From Amaricoccus sp047275745 (lineage in GTDB: Bacteria > Pseudomonadota > Alphaproteobacteria > Rhodobacterales > Rhodobacteraceae): a stretch of 64,000 nucleotides of DNA. A program made the translations under genes and the position numbers. The stretch is from NCBI RefSeq assembly GCF_047275745.1, contig NZ_JBKQWU010000016.1:24378-88377 (forward strand), given 5' to 3'. This document shows positions 45,919-53,565 of the stretch, one piece after another. Numbering within the stretch: the stretch's first letter is position 1; each line of letters begins with the position of its first letter. A model generated the notes under the pieces. It searched no databases, was not told the origin of the DNA, and saw only the letters and a program-made list of their open reading frames with translations.

Positions 45919-47328
45919 TCAGCTGTCGAATCGGGTCGCGCCTCGCCGCATCGCATCGACGGGCTGACTCAGAATCACCGCCTGATAGGCCCTCTGGTCA
46001 CAGTTCTGTCGCGGACACACCCGACAGTTGAGCCCGATCGGCGTCATCCGGGTCTGTCCATCGACGTTGAAATCCTCCGCGTAGCAGATCTCCGGCGCAT
46101 GCTCGACCGTGCAGCCGAGCGTGACGGCGAGCCGGTTGTCCTGGTTGTGCCATTCGAAGGACGGACGATCGACCGTGCGGCTGAAGGTGAAATACTGCGT
46201 CAGGTCGGGCATCTCGACGAACTGCGGGATGATCCTGCCCGGCACCCGGAAGGCCGTGTGAATATCGAGCCGCGGGCAGGCGCCGCCGAACTCCGCGAGG
46301 TGGAAATCCGTCGCGTTGAACCGCTTCGAGACGTTCCCGGCCTTGTCGATCCTGAGGAAGAAGAACGGCACCCCCTGGGCGCCCTCCCGGTTCAGCGTGG
46401 TCGCGCGGTGGCAGGCCTGTTCGAAGCTCACGCCGAAGCGGGTCGCGAGATGGTCCATGTCGTATTTCGACGCCTTCGCCTCGGCGAGAAACGCATCGTA
46501 GGGCATGAGCATCGCCGCGGCGAAATAATTGCAGAGCTCGACCCGGCAGCGGCCGAGCTCGCGCTCCCCCTTCATCTCGGACCGGCTCAGGATCTGGTCC
46601 AGCACCGGGCCAAGGGCCAGCAGCCCGTACATGTGCGCAAGCTGGAACACCCGGTTCGGATGATCGAGCGCCATGGAAAGCTGGATCTCGCCAACCCGCT
46701 CGTCATACTGGCGCAGCGTATGCGGCAGATCCTCGACCGCGACCATGCGGACCGAGATGCCGAGCGACTTCCGAAGCCGGAACTTCAGGTAGGAATAGAT
46801 CTCGTCCGCCTCCGGCTCCATCTTCTCCCAGAAGGCATCCGCCGCCTCCTCCAGTTCGCGGAAGTGGTTGCGGTTCCGGCGGAAGAAATTGTGGACCGCG
46901 GTCTCGGGCGGGGCGGTCACGACCACGCCGCCGCCTTCCCCGCCGTCGCCGAGACTGAGCAACTGGTCCGTCGCCGTGCGGTAGATGCTGTGCAGCTTCA
47001 GAAACGCCGTGGCGAGCGTCGGACAATGGACGAGCGCGGCGCGAAGCTGCGGCAGGTCGGGGCGGCATTTCTCGAAGATCGGGTCCTGCAACATGGTCCT
47101 GAGGTCCGCGAGCACGGTCGCGGTATCATCCTCGGCGATGTCGCGCCAATCGACGCCGTAGGCTTCGAACAGCCGCAGCAGGACCTGGACCGAGACCGAT
47201 CTCTGGTTGTTTTCCAGCAGGTTAACATAGGCCGCGCTGATCCCGAGATTGCGCGCCATCTGGCCCTGTGTTTCTCCCCGGTCGGTCCGGAGCCGCCGCA
47301 GGCGTGGTCCCACGAAGGTCTTGCGCAT
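45919..47328 (-). CDS. XRE family regulator with DUF2083-type C-terminus (short-chain fatty acyl regulator group)
   Basis: A 469-residue regulator. An N-terminal helix-turn-helix (QGQMARNLGISAAYVNLLENNQR) at residues 21-43 is followed by a long sensor region with an IrrE/ImmA-like segment around residues 200-290 and a C-terminal Cys cluster CRVCPRQNC. This organisation is known from ScfR/RamB-like regulators of acetate, propionyl-CoA and glyoxylate genes. It is divergent from the aminotransferase-mtkAB operon by 166 bp, so it probably controls that operon. Ligand is unknown. Confidence 0.88.
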   Translation of the reverse strand: MRKTFVGPRLRRLRTDRGETQGQMARNLGISAAYVNLLENNQRSVSVQVLLRLFEAYGVDWRDIAEDDTATVLADLRTMLQDPIFEKCRPDLPQLRAALVHCPTLATAFLKLHSIYRTATDQLLSLGDGGEGGGVVVTAPPETAVHNFFRRNRNHFRELEEAADAFWEKMEPEADEIYSYLKFRLRKSLGISVRMVAVEDLPHTLRQYDERVGEIQLSMALDHPNRVFQLAHMYGLLALGPVLDQILSRSEMKGERELGRCRVELCNYFAAAMLMPYDAFLAEAKASKYDMDHLATRFGVSFEQACHRATTLNREGAQGVPFFFLRIDKAGNVSKRFNATDFHLAEFGGACPRLDIHTAFRVPGRIIPQFVEMPDLTQYFTFSRTVDRPSFEWHNQDNRLAVTLGCTVEHAPEICYAEDFNVDGQTRMTPIGLNCRVCPRQNCDQRAYQAVILSQPVDAMRRGATRFDS

Positions 47329-47346
47329 CGCATCCCGCTCCGCAAA

Positions 47347-47362
47347 ATTGTGAGTTTACAAT
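47347..47362. promoter_or_regulatory. Inverted repeat in the regulator/aminotransferase control region
   Basis: ATTGT-6 nt-ACAAT is a perfect inverted repeat lying 19-34 bp upstream of the XRE regulator's start codon. Surrounding DNA is AT-rich. Candidate operator or autoregulation site. Confidence 0.4.
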
Positions 47363-47376
47363 ATAACAAAACTGTG

Positions 47377-47389
47377 GAGTTGTGAACTC
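47377..47389. promoter_or_regulatory. Second inverted repeat in the same control region
   Basis: GAGTT-GTG-AACTC is a perfect 5+3+5 inverted repeat about 30 bp from the first palindrome and about 105 bp before the aminotransferase start. The pair is a candidate binding site for the divergent regulator. Confidence 0.4.
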
Positions 47390-47494
47390 TCGCATTTACA
47401 GCATGACCCGGAATTCCTTCGTTCTGGCGCCGTTTGGGCGCAGGAATGGCCCCAGACAGTCCACGAGAGCGGGACGACAGGAGGAAATCAGGAC

Positions 47495-48694
47495 ATGAAG
47501 ACCGGCATCACCCATCTCGCGATTCCCGGCCCGACCAACGTTCCCGAAGCAGTCCGGCAGGCGATGAACGTGCCGATGCAGGACATGCGCGCACCCGATT
47601 TCGGAGATCTGACCGTGGGTCTCTTCTCCGACCTGCGCCGTGTCTTCAAGACGACCAATGGTACAATAATGATCTATCCGGGCTCCGGGACCGCGGCCTG
47701 GGAAGCCGCGATCATGAACACGCTCAACGCCGGCGACCGGGTGCTCATGTCGCGTCAGGGCCAGTTCTCGACGCTCTGGGCGCGGATGGCGGAGCAGCTC
47801 GGGCTCGATGTCGAACTGGTGGACGTGCCCTGGGGCGCCGGGACGCCGGTGAGCGAATTCGCCCGCCGCCTCGGCAACGATGTCGAGGGCAAGATCAAGG
47901 CGGTCTTCGTCACGCATAACGAGACCGCCACCGGTGTCACCTCGGATGTCGGCGCCGTCCGCGCGGTGATGGACGATGTCTATCACGAGGCGCTGCTCTT
48001 CGTGGATGGCGTGTCCTCGGTCGGGTCGATTGACTTCCGGATGGACGAATGGCGTGTCGATCTCGCCGTGACCGGCAGCCAGAAGGGGCTGATGCTGCCC
48101 GCGGGGCTGGGGATTCTCGCGGTCTCGAACCGGGCGATGGCGGCCTCGCGCCATGCCACGCTGCCCAGGGCCTACTTCCGTTTCGAGGACATGACCTCGT
48201 TCAACCGCGACGGCTATTTCCCCTACACGCCGCCGACGCAGCTCTTTCACGGGCTCCGCAAGGCGCTCGACCGGCTGTTCGAGGAAGGACTCGACAATGT
48301 CTTCGCCCGCCACCGCCGTCTCGCCGAGGGCGTGCGCCGCGCGACCGAGGCCTGGGGCTACGATCTCGTCGCCGAGCATTGCCGGATCTACTCCGACACG
48401 GTGACCGCGATCCGCGTGCCCCCGGAAGTGGACGCCCGCGACGTGATCCGGGGCGCCTATGTGAACTACAACACCTCGCTCGGCTCCGGCCTCGGCCCGC
48501 TCGCCGGCAAGGCCTTCCGCATCGGCCATATCGGCGATCTGAACGAGGTCATGTGCCTCGCCGCGATCGCATCCTCGGAAATGGCGCTGGTGGACGCGGG
48601 CGCGACGATCGAGCTCGGCTCCGGCGTCGCCGCGGCGCAGGCCTGGTACCGCGACAGCCGCGTGCGCCAGCCGATGGCGATCGCCGCCGAATAG
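47495..48694 (+). CDS. Class V aminotransferase, serine-glyoxylate aminotransferase type
   Basis: A 399-residue PLP enzyme. The PLP lysine is K197 in VTGSQKG; PGPTNVPE and YPGSGTAAWE lie near the N-terminus and HNETATGV near residue 141. In the serine cycle this type transfers the amino group of serine to glyoxylate. Its sequence also resembles BhcA, the aspartate-glyoxylate aminotransferase of the beta-hydroxyaspartate cycle. It is the first gene of a three-gene operon with mtkA and mtkB, which favours the serine-cycle assignment. RBS GACAGGAGG is clear. Amino donor is not settled. Confidence 0.85.
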   Translation: MKTGITHLAIPGPTNVPEAVRQAMNVPMQDMRAPDFGDLTVGLFSDLRRVFKTTNGTIMIYPGSGTAAWEAAIMNTLNAGDRVLMSRQGQFSTLWARMAEQLGLDVELVDVPWGAGTPVSEFARRLGNDVEGKIKAVFVTHNETATGVTSDVGAVRAVMDDVYHEALLFVDGVSSVGSIDFRMDEWRVDLAVTGSQKGLMLPAGLGILAVSNRAMAASRHATLPRAYFRFEDMTSFNRDGYFPYTPPTQLFHGLRKALDRLFEEGLDNVFARHRRLAEGVRRATEAWGYDLVAEHCRIYSDTVTAIRVPPEVDARDVIRGAYVNYNTSLGSGLGPLAGKAFRIGHIGDLNEVMCLAAIASSEMALVDAGATIELGSGVAAAQAWYRDSRVRQPMAIAAE

Positions 48695-48744
48695 GCCCCC
48701 GGAGCGGAAAGCACTGGCGGAAAAGAACACGAAGGGAGGATTCG

Positions 48745-49917
48745 ATGGACATCCACGAGTATCAGGCGAAGGAGATCCTCGCGCGCTTCGGAGTGCCCGT
48801 ACCGCGCGGCGGCCTCGCCTACAGCCCGGAACAGGCGGGCTACCGCGCCCGCGAAATCGGCGGCTCGGGCTGGGTCGTGAAAGCCCAGATCCATTCCGGC
48901 GGCCGCGGCGAAGCGGGCGGCGTCCGGGTCTGCAAGTCCGAGGAGGAAGTGCGCGACTTCGCGACGACCCTCTTCGGCCGCAATCTCGTCACCAAGCAGA
49001 CCGGCGCGCAGGGCAAGCCGATCTACCGGCTCTGGATCGAGGAAGCGTCCAACATCGCCCGTGAGCTTTACCTCGGCTTCGTGCTCGACCGGAAATCCGA
49101 GCGGATCATGATCGTCGCCTCCGGCCATGGCGGCGTCGAGATCGAGGATCTCGCCGAGACCGATCCCGAGAGCCTGCGGCGGATGACCATCGACCCCGCG
49201 GTCGGCCTCGCCGACTATCAGGCGCGCGAGCTCGCCTTCGCGCTCGATCTCTCGGCGTCGCAGGTGGCGCAGATGAGCACGGTGCTCAAGGCCTGCTACC
49301 GCGCCTATCGCGACCTCGATGCGACGATGGTGGAGATCAACCCGCTCGTCGTGACCGGGACGGGCGATCTGGTAGCGCTCGACGCGAAGATGTCCTTCGA
49401 TACCAACGCGCTCTTCCGCCGGCCCGAGGTTTCCGAACTGCGCGACCGCGGCCAGGAGGAGGCGCGGGAAAGCGCGGCGGGCGACCATGGCCTGTCCTAT
49501 GTCGGGCTCGAAGGCAATATCGGTTGCATGATCAATGGCGCGGGCCTTGCCATGGCGACGATGGACATGATCGGCCTCGCCGGCGGCGCGCCGGCCAACT
49601 TCCTCGACATCGGCGGCGGCGCCAGCCCGGAACGCGTGGTCCGCGCCTTCCGCACCGTGCTCGACGACAAGAATGTCGAGGTGATGCTGGTCAACATCTT
49701 CGCCGGCATCAACCGCTGCGACTGGGTGGCCGAGGGCGTCGTGAAGGCCTTCCGGGAGGTCGATGTGAAGCTTCCCGTCGTCGTCCGGCTCGCCGGAACC
49801 AATGTCGAGGAGGGCCGGAAGATCATCGAGGACTCCGGCCTGCCGATCATGACGGCCGACAGCCTCGCGGACGCCGCGCGGAAAGCGGTCGCGTCGGTCG
49901 CGCGCAAGGCGGCCTGA
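48745..49917 (+). CDS. mtkA: Malate-CoA ligase (malate thiokinase) subunit beta
   Basis: An ATP-grasp subunit of 390 residues, with MDIHEYQAKEILARFGV at its start and the C-terminal ligase region NIFAGINRCDWVAEGV. It is SucC-like, but these segments match Methylobacterium MtkA as I remember it better than succinyl-CoA synthetase, whose corresponding Arg/Asn patterns differ. With MtkB it makes malyl-CoA from malate, CoA and ATP, which malyl-CoA lyase splits into glyoxylate and acetyl-CoA. GAAGGGAGGA precedes ATG 48745. No lyase gene is in the window. Confidence 0.88.
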   Translation: MDIHEYQAKEILARFGVPVPRGGLAYSPEQAGYRAREIGGSGWVVKAQIHSGGRGEAGGVRVCKSEEEVRDFATTLFGRNLVTKQTGAQGKPIYRLWIEEASNIARELYLGFVLDRKSERIMIVASGHGGVEIEDLAETDPESLRRMTIDPAVGLADYQARELAFALDLSASQVAQMSTVLKACYRAYRDLDATMVEINPLVVTGTGDLVALDAKMSFDTNALFRRPEVSELRDRGQEEARESAAGDHGLSYVGLEGNIGCMINGAGLAMATMDMIGLAGGAPANFLDIGGGASPERVVRAFRTVLDDKNVEVMLVNIFAGINRCDWVAEGVVKAFREVDVKLPVVVRLAGTNVEEGRKIIEDSGLPIMTADSLADAARKAVASVARKAA

Positions 49918-49931
49918 GGAGGAGCGAGACC

Positions 49932-50828
49932 ATGGCGATCCTGATCAACGAAACGACCCCCGTCATCGTCCAGGGCATGTCCGGGCGCATCGGCCAGTTC
50001 CACGCCGAGGACATGATCAAGCACGGCACCAATGTCGTCGGCGGCGTGACCCCGGGCAAGGGCGGCACCCGCGTGCTCGACCGGCCGATCTTCGATACCG
50101 TCCGCGAGGCGGTGCGCGAGACCGGCGCCGAGGCGAGCCTGCTCTTCGTCCCCCCGCCCTTCGCGGCGGATGCGATGATGGAAGCGGCCGACGCCGGCAT
50201 AAAGACGGCGGTCTGCGTGACCGACGGCATTCCGGCGCAGGACATGATGCGCGTGAAGCGCTTCCTGCGCCGCTACCCCCGCGAGCGGAAGATGCGTCTC
50301 ATCGGCCCGAACTGCGCCGGCATCATCAGCCCGGGCAAGGGCTTCATGGGCATCATGCCGCCCTCGATCTACAAGCCGGGCCGCGTCGGCATCATCGGCC
50401 GCTCGGGCACGCTCGGCTACGAGGCGGCGAGCCAGATGAAGGCGCTCGGCATCGGCGTCTCGACCAGCGTCGGCATCGGCGGCGATCCGATCAACGGCTC
50501 ATCGTTCCGCGACATCCTCGAGCTTTTCGAGGCGGACCCGGAGACCGACGCGGTGATGATGATCGGCGAGATCGGCGGCCCGCAGGAGGCTGAGGCGGCC
50601 GCCTGGGCGTCGGAGAACATGACGAAGCCCGTCGTCGCCTATGTCGCCGGCCTCTCGGCGCCGAAGGGCCGCAAGATGGGCCATGCCGGCGCGATCATCT
50701 CCGCCTTCGGTGAATCCGCGCAGGAGAAGGTCGAGATCCTGAGCGCCGCCGGCATCACCGTCGCACCGAACCCGTCCTCGATGGGCGCGACCATGGCCAA
50801 GGTGCTCGGCATCCGCGAAGCCGCCTGA
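49932..50828 (+). CDS. mtkB: Malate-CoA ligase (malate thiokinase) subunit alpha
   Basis: The CoA-binding SucD-like subunit, 298 residues. It has GGVTPGKGG near residue 40, IGPNCAGIISPG near 130, and the phosphohistidine loop KMGHAGAIIS near 255. The distinctive block ADAGIK-VTDGIPAQDMMRVKRFLRRYP matches MtkB of methylotrophs. It lies 14 bp after mtkA in the same operon. A canonical terminator follows about 90 bp downstream. Confidence 0.88.
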   Translation: MAILINETTPVIVQGMSGRIGQFHAEDMIKHGTNVVGGVTPGKGGTRVLDRPIFDTVREAVRETGAEASLLFVPPPFAADAMMEAADAGIKTAVCVTDGIPAQDMMRVKRFLRRYPRERKMRLIGPNCAGIISPGKGFMGIMPPSIYKPGRVGIIGRSGTLGYEAASQMKALGIGVSTSVGIGGDPINGSSFRDILELFEADPETDAVMMIGEIGGPQEAEAAAWASENMTKPVVAYVAGLSAPKGRKMGHAGAIISAFGESAQEKVEILSAAGITVAPNPSSMGATMAKVLGIREAA

Positions 50829-50882
50829 TCGCGGATCTGATCGCGGTCTGGTCGGGTTCGATCGCGGGTTTGATCGCGATCC
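50829..50882 (+). repeat. Degenerate GATCGCGG repeats after mtkB
   Basis: Four imperfect copies of TGATCGCGG-like octamers occur in about 50 bp straight after the mtkB stop. No function is apparent; they resemble slippage-derived repeats elsewhere in the window. Confidence 0.5.
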
Positions 50883-50915
50883 GGCCGCCGTCCTGAAATC
50901 CTTCCCACCAACTCA

Positions 50916-50941
50916 GGCCCGGGCAGTCCCCGGGCCTTTTT
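50916..50941 (+). terminator. Intrinsic terminator of the aminotransferase-mtkAB operon
   Basis: GGCCCGGG pairs perfectly with CCCGGGCC around a 5-nt loop and is followed directly by TTTTT. This is the most canonical terminator in the window. Confidence 0.9.
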
Positions 50942-51033
50942 CCGTCCGCCCTTCGTTTCCGCCCCGCGGTGATCGCCGCGGGAAAGCTGTTGCTCCGCGG
51001 GGGGCCGCGGCCCTAAGTCTTGGCTCACAACAT

Positions 51034-51258
51034 CGCGAATGCGTGGCCAGATCCGCCCGAGCGGCGGCGTCCAGCGGGAGAGGAGGAGAACCATCCCCAT
51101 GAAGAAACTTGTCCTTGCGTCCATCATCGGCGCCTGCGCCGCCCTNCGCGAATGCGTGGCCAGATCCGCCCGAGCGGCGGCGTCCAGCGGGAGAGGAGGA
51201 GAACCATCCCCATGAAGAAACTTGTCCTTGCGTCCATCATCGGCGCCTGCGCCGCCCT
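51034..51258. repeat. Exact 112-bp direct repeat split by one N (probable contig join)
   Basis: Bases 51034-51145 and 51147-51258 are identical, separated only by an undetermined base at 51146. The repeat covers the leader, ribosome binding site and first codons of the sugar-binding protein, so the start codon appears twice. This pattern fits two overlapping contig ends joined with a placeholder N, more than a biological duplication. Confidence 0.9.
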
Positions 51259-52153
51259 GCCGGCTTCGGCGCAGACGATCGGCGTCGCGCTGCCGAACTT
51301 CGACAACATGTTCCAGACGCTGATCAAGAACGCGATGACCGACTACGCCGAGGGTATGGACGGCGTCACCCTGCAGATGGAAGACGCGCAGCTCGACATC
51401 GGCCGCCAGCTCAGCCAGGTGCAGAATTTCATCGCCTCGGGCGTCGACGGCATCATCGTCAGCGTGGTCGATTCCGACGCGACCGTCGCCATGACCAACG
51501 CGGCGAAGGACGCGGGCATCCCGCTCGTCTATGTCAACACTGGGCCGAGCGATCCGGACATGCTGCCCGAGGGCCAGGCCTTCGTCGCCTCGAACGAGCT
51601 CGAATCCGGCACGCTCGAAGCGCAGGAGATGTGCCGCCAGCTCAAGGAAGCCGGCAAGACCGAGGCGACCGGCGTGATCCTGATCGGCGACCTCTCGAAC
51701 GAGGCGGCGCGGCTTCGGACCCAGGACGTGCATGACGTGCTCGCGACTCCGGAATGCGAATTCATCGAGATCGTCGACCAGCAGACCGGCGCCTGGCAGC
51801 GCCAGACGGCGGCGGATCTCGTGACGAACTGGCTGGCCGCCGGGACGCAGTTCGACGCGGTCTTCGCGAACAACGACGAGATGGCGATCGGCGCGATCCA
51901 GGCGCTGAAGAACGCCGGCATTCCCATGGAGGACGTGGTTGTCGGCGGCATCGACGCGACCGCCGACGGCCTCGCCGCGATGCAGATGGGCGACCTCGAC
52001 GTCACCGTCTTCCAGGACGCCGCCGGCCAGGGCCGGGGCTCGATCGACGCGGTGCTGAAGCTGATCGCGGGCGAGAGCCTCGAACGGCAGATCTACATCC
52101 CGTTCGAACTCGTCACCCAGGAGAACATCGATCAGTACCTGAGCATCAACTGA
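51212..52153 (+). CDS. Periplasmic sugar-binding protein of an ABC transporter
   Basis: A 313-residue substrate-binding protein with a Sec signal peptide (MKKLVLASIIGACAALPASAQ), probably cleaved after SAQ. The mature protein is a Peripla_BP_4 ribose-type fold: GVALPNFDNMFQT, VDGIIVSVVDSDATV and DAVFANNDEMAIGAIQAL are typical of ribose/inositol/rhizopine-binding proteins. Start was taken at the second of two identical ATG-containing copies (51212), after GAGAGGAGGAG. No ATPase or permease gene follows, so the transporter partner is elsewhere or was lost. Sugar unknown. Confidence 0.88.
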   Translation: MKKLVLASIIGACAALPASAQTIGVALPNFDNMFQTLIKNAMTDYAEGMDGVTLQMEDAQLDIGRQLSQVQNFIASGVDGIIVSVVDSDATVAMTNAAKDAGIPLVYVNTGPSDPDMLPEGQAFVASNELESGTLEAQEMCRQLKEAGKTEATGVILIGDLSNEAARLRTQDVHDVLATPECEFIEIVDQQTGAWQRQTAADLVTNWLAAGTQFDAVFANNDEMAIGAIQALKNAGIPMEDVVVGGIDATADGLAAMQMGDLDVTVFQDAAGQGRGSIDAVLKLIAGESLERQIYIPFELVTQENIDQYLSIN

Positions 52154-52183
52154 GGCGCTCCGGTCACTCCCGACCCCGCCGTA

Positions 52184-52209
52184 CGGTCCCGGTCAATCGG
52201 CCGGGACCG
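52184..52209 (+). terminator. Terminator hairpin after the sugar-binding protein
   Basis: CGGTCCCGG pairs perfectly with CCGGGACCG around an 8-nt loop, with TTTCG after it. It overlaps the last codons of the convergent GST gene. Confidence 0.65.
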
Positions 52210-52828
52210 TTTCGCGCATCGACGGACGCTCGGCGAACCGCGCCTCCCAGGCCGCCAGATCCGCGCGGCCCTCGCGCCAGCCGAGATCGCCGAGCCGGAA
52301 GTCGAGATAGCCGAGCGCGCAGCCGACGGCGATCTGCCCGCAATCGAGCGGCCCGGCGAGATGCGCCATCCAGCGCCCCTCCAGCGCGTCGAGCGCACGG
52401 GTGATCTTGGCGCGCTGGCCGGCGATCCAGGGGGCCGACCGCGCCGCATCCAGCCGCAGCATCGTCTCGTAGCGCGTGAGGACAGCGGCCTCCATGATCC
52501 CGTCCGCCGTCGCCTCCAGCGTGAGCGTGTCCCAGAGCCGCGCCGGCGGATAGAGCGCGCTCTTCGCCAGTTCGTCGAGATAGCGGCAGATCACCCGGCT
52601 GTCGTAGATCGCCGGCCCGTCCGCGCGCTCCAGCGCCGGGATCTTGCCGAGCGGATTGCGCGCGACCGGCATGGTGCCCGGATCGATCGGATTGCCACCC
52701 GCCGGAACAAGTTCGACCTGACCGAGCAGCCCGGTCTCGCGCAGCACCACCAGAACCTTGCGCACGAAGGGCGAGGTCGCCGAGGAATAGAGGCGCAGCC
52801 CCGCCGCCTCCGATCCGGGCGTCGTCAT
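52193..52828 (-). CDS. Glutathione S-transferase family protein
   Basis: A 211-residue two-domain GST. The thioredoxin-like N-terminal domain has SSATSPFVRKVLV (glutathione-site Ser region), NPLGKIPALE with the cis-Pro and DSRVICRYLDE; the C-terminal all-helical domain follows. These enzymes conjugate glutathione to electrophiles or act as reductases. No pathway partner is adjacent except the next small gene. Confidence 0.9.
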   Translation of the reverse strand: MTTPGSEAAGLRLYSSATSPFVRKVLVVLRETGLLGQVELVPAGGNPIDPGTMPVARNPLGKIPALERADGPAIYDSRVICRYLDELAKSALYPPARLWDTLTLEATADGIMEAAVLTRYETMLRLDAARSAPWIAGQRAKITRALDALEGRWMAHLAGPLDCGQIAVGCALGYLDFRLGDLGWREGRADLAAWEARFAERPSMRETVPAD

Positions 52829-52840
52829 CCGACCCGGCCC

Positions 52841-53140
52841 TCAGTCGACGCGGCGGAGCCGGAACCGGCCCAGCAGCGCGCCGTCGAACTCCACCCCCGG
52901 CCCTCCGGGGCGCAGCCGCAGCACGCGGCGGAACTTGCCATGGCCATGGACGGAATTCTCGCCCTCGGCGCGGTGGCCGCGGGCGCCGACCCCGTCGGGC
53001 AGGTCATCGAGAACGGTCTCGTGCGCGGGGTCCTTCGGCTGCGACGGGCGCGCACGCGCGGCCGCCATGGTCAGGGCGGCCACGGCGCCGTAGCGCAGGA
53101 CCATCCAGGCGATGGGTGAGATGGCGATGGGTGCGGGCAT
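52841..53140 (-). CDS. Small conserved hypothetical protein with N-terminal membrane helix
   Basis: A 99-residue protein. The N-terminal PIAISPIAWMVLRYGAVAALT region is a likely membrane helix or signal anchor, and the rest is a soluble tail with DLPDGVGARGHRAEGENSVHG. Similar proteins in Rhodobacterales come to mind but without known function. ATG 53140 gives this start; a longer reading adds an unlikely Arg/Cys-rich stretch. It sits 12 bp upstream of gst on the same strand. Confidence 0.65.
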   Translation of the reverse strand: MPAPIAISPIAWMVLRYGAVAALTMAAARARPSQPKDPAHETVLDDLPDGVGARGHRAEGENSVHGHGKFRRVLRLRPGGPGVEFDGALLGRFRLRRVD

Positions 53141-53370
53141 CGGACAGCTGTTCCTCGGAGCGCGGGATCGACTGATCCGAATATAGGCACGTTCCACCCC
53201 GGCGCAAAGTGCCTTGGGATCGCGGGCCAAATCCGGGCCGATCCCCGATCCGTCCCGGGGCCCGCCCGTAGCAGACTCCGAGCCGGCCCGCGCCCGCCCG
53301 GCCCGTTGCGCGGGGCCCCGGAAATGCTAGTCTCCGCGCACTCTCGTCTCGATCCCGAAAGGACACCCGC

Positions 53371-53514
53371 ATGACTGCGAAGACTCTTGCTCTCCTCCTC
53401 GCCGCCGTGGCCGCGCTCAGCGCCTGCAACACCATCGCCGGCGCCGGGAAGGATGTCTCGGCCGCCGGCGACGCGGTGACCGACACCGCGGGGGATGTCC
53501 AGCAGGACATGTGA
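53371..53514 (+). CDS. Entericidin A/B family lipoprotein
   Basis: A 47-residue peptide too short for most gene callers. It has a signal peptide, the lipobox LSAC with Cys19 as the lipid site, and the entericidin-like body NTIAGAGKDVSAAGDAVTD. Entericidins are small membrane lipoproteins linked to bacteriolysis balance in E. coli; the role here is inferred. GAAAGGA lies 7 nt before ATG 53371. Confidence 0.85.
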   Translation: MTAKTLALLLAAVAALSACNTIAGAGKDVSAAGDAVTDTAGDVQQDM

Positions 53515-53565
53515 CAGGACATGTGACCAGTGATGTGAACTCCGGGCCGCGCGAGGTTGCGCGGC

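Noticed and set aside
48745..50828. Succinyl-CoA synthetase sucC/sucD identity for the ligase pair
   Set aside because: Sequence blocks match malate-CoA ligase better, and the partner is a glyoxylate aminotransferase, not TCA-cycle genes.
51020..51211. Extended start of the sugar-binding protein through the first repeat copy
   Set aside because: It would place an unnatural peptide and an undetermined residue before a perfect signal peptide; the second ATG has its own ribosome binding site.
50639..51733. 364-codon minus-strand frame across the duplicated segment
   Set aside because: Runs through the N and the repeat and is antisense to the sugar-binding protein; an artefact of the join.
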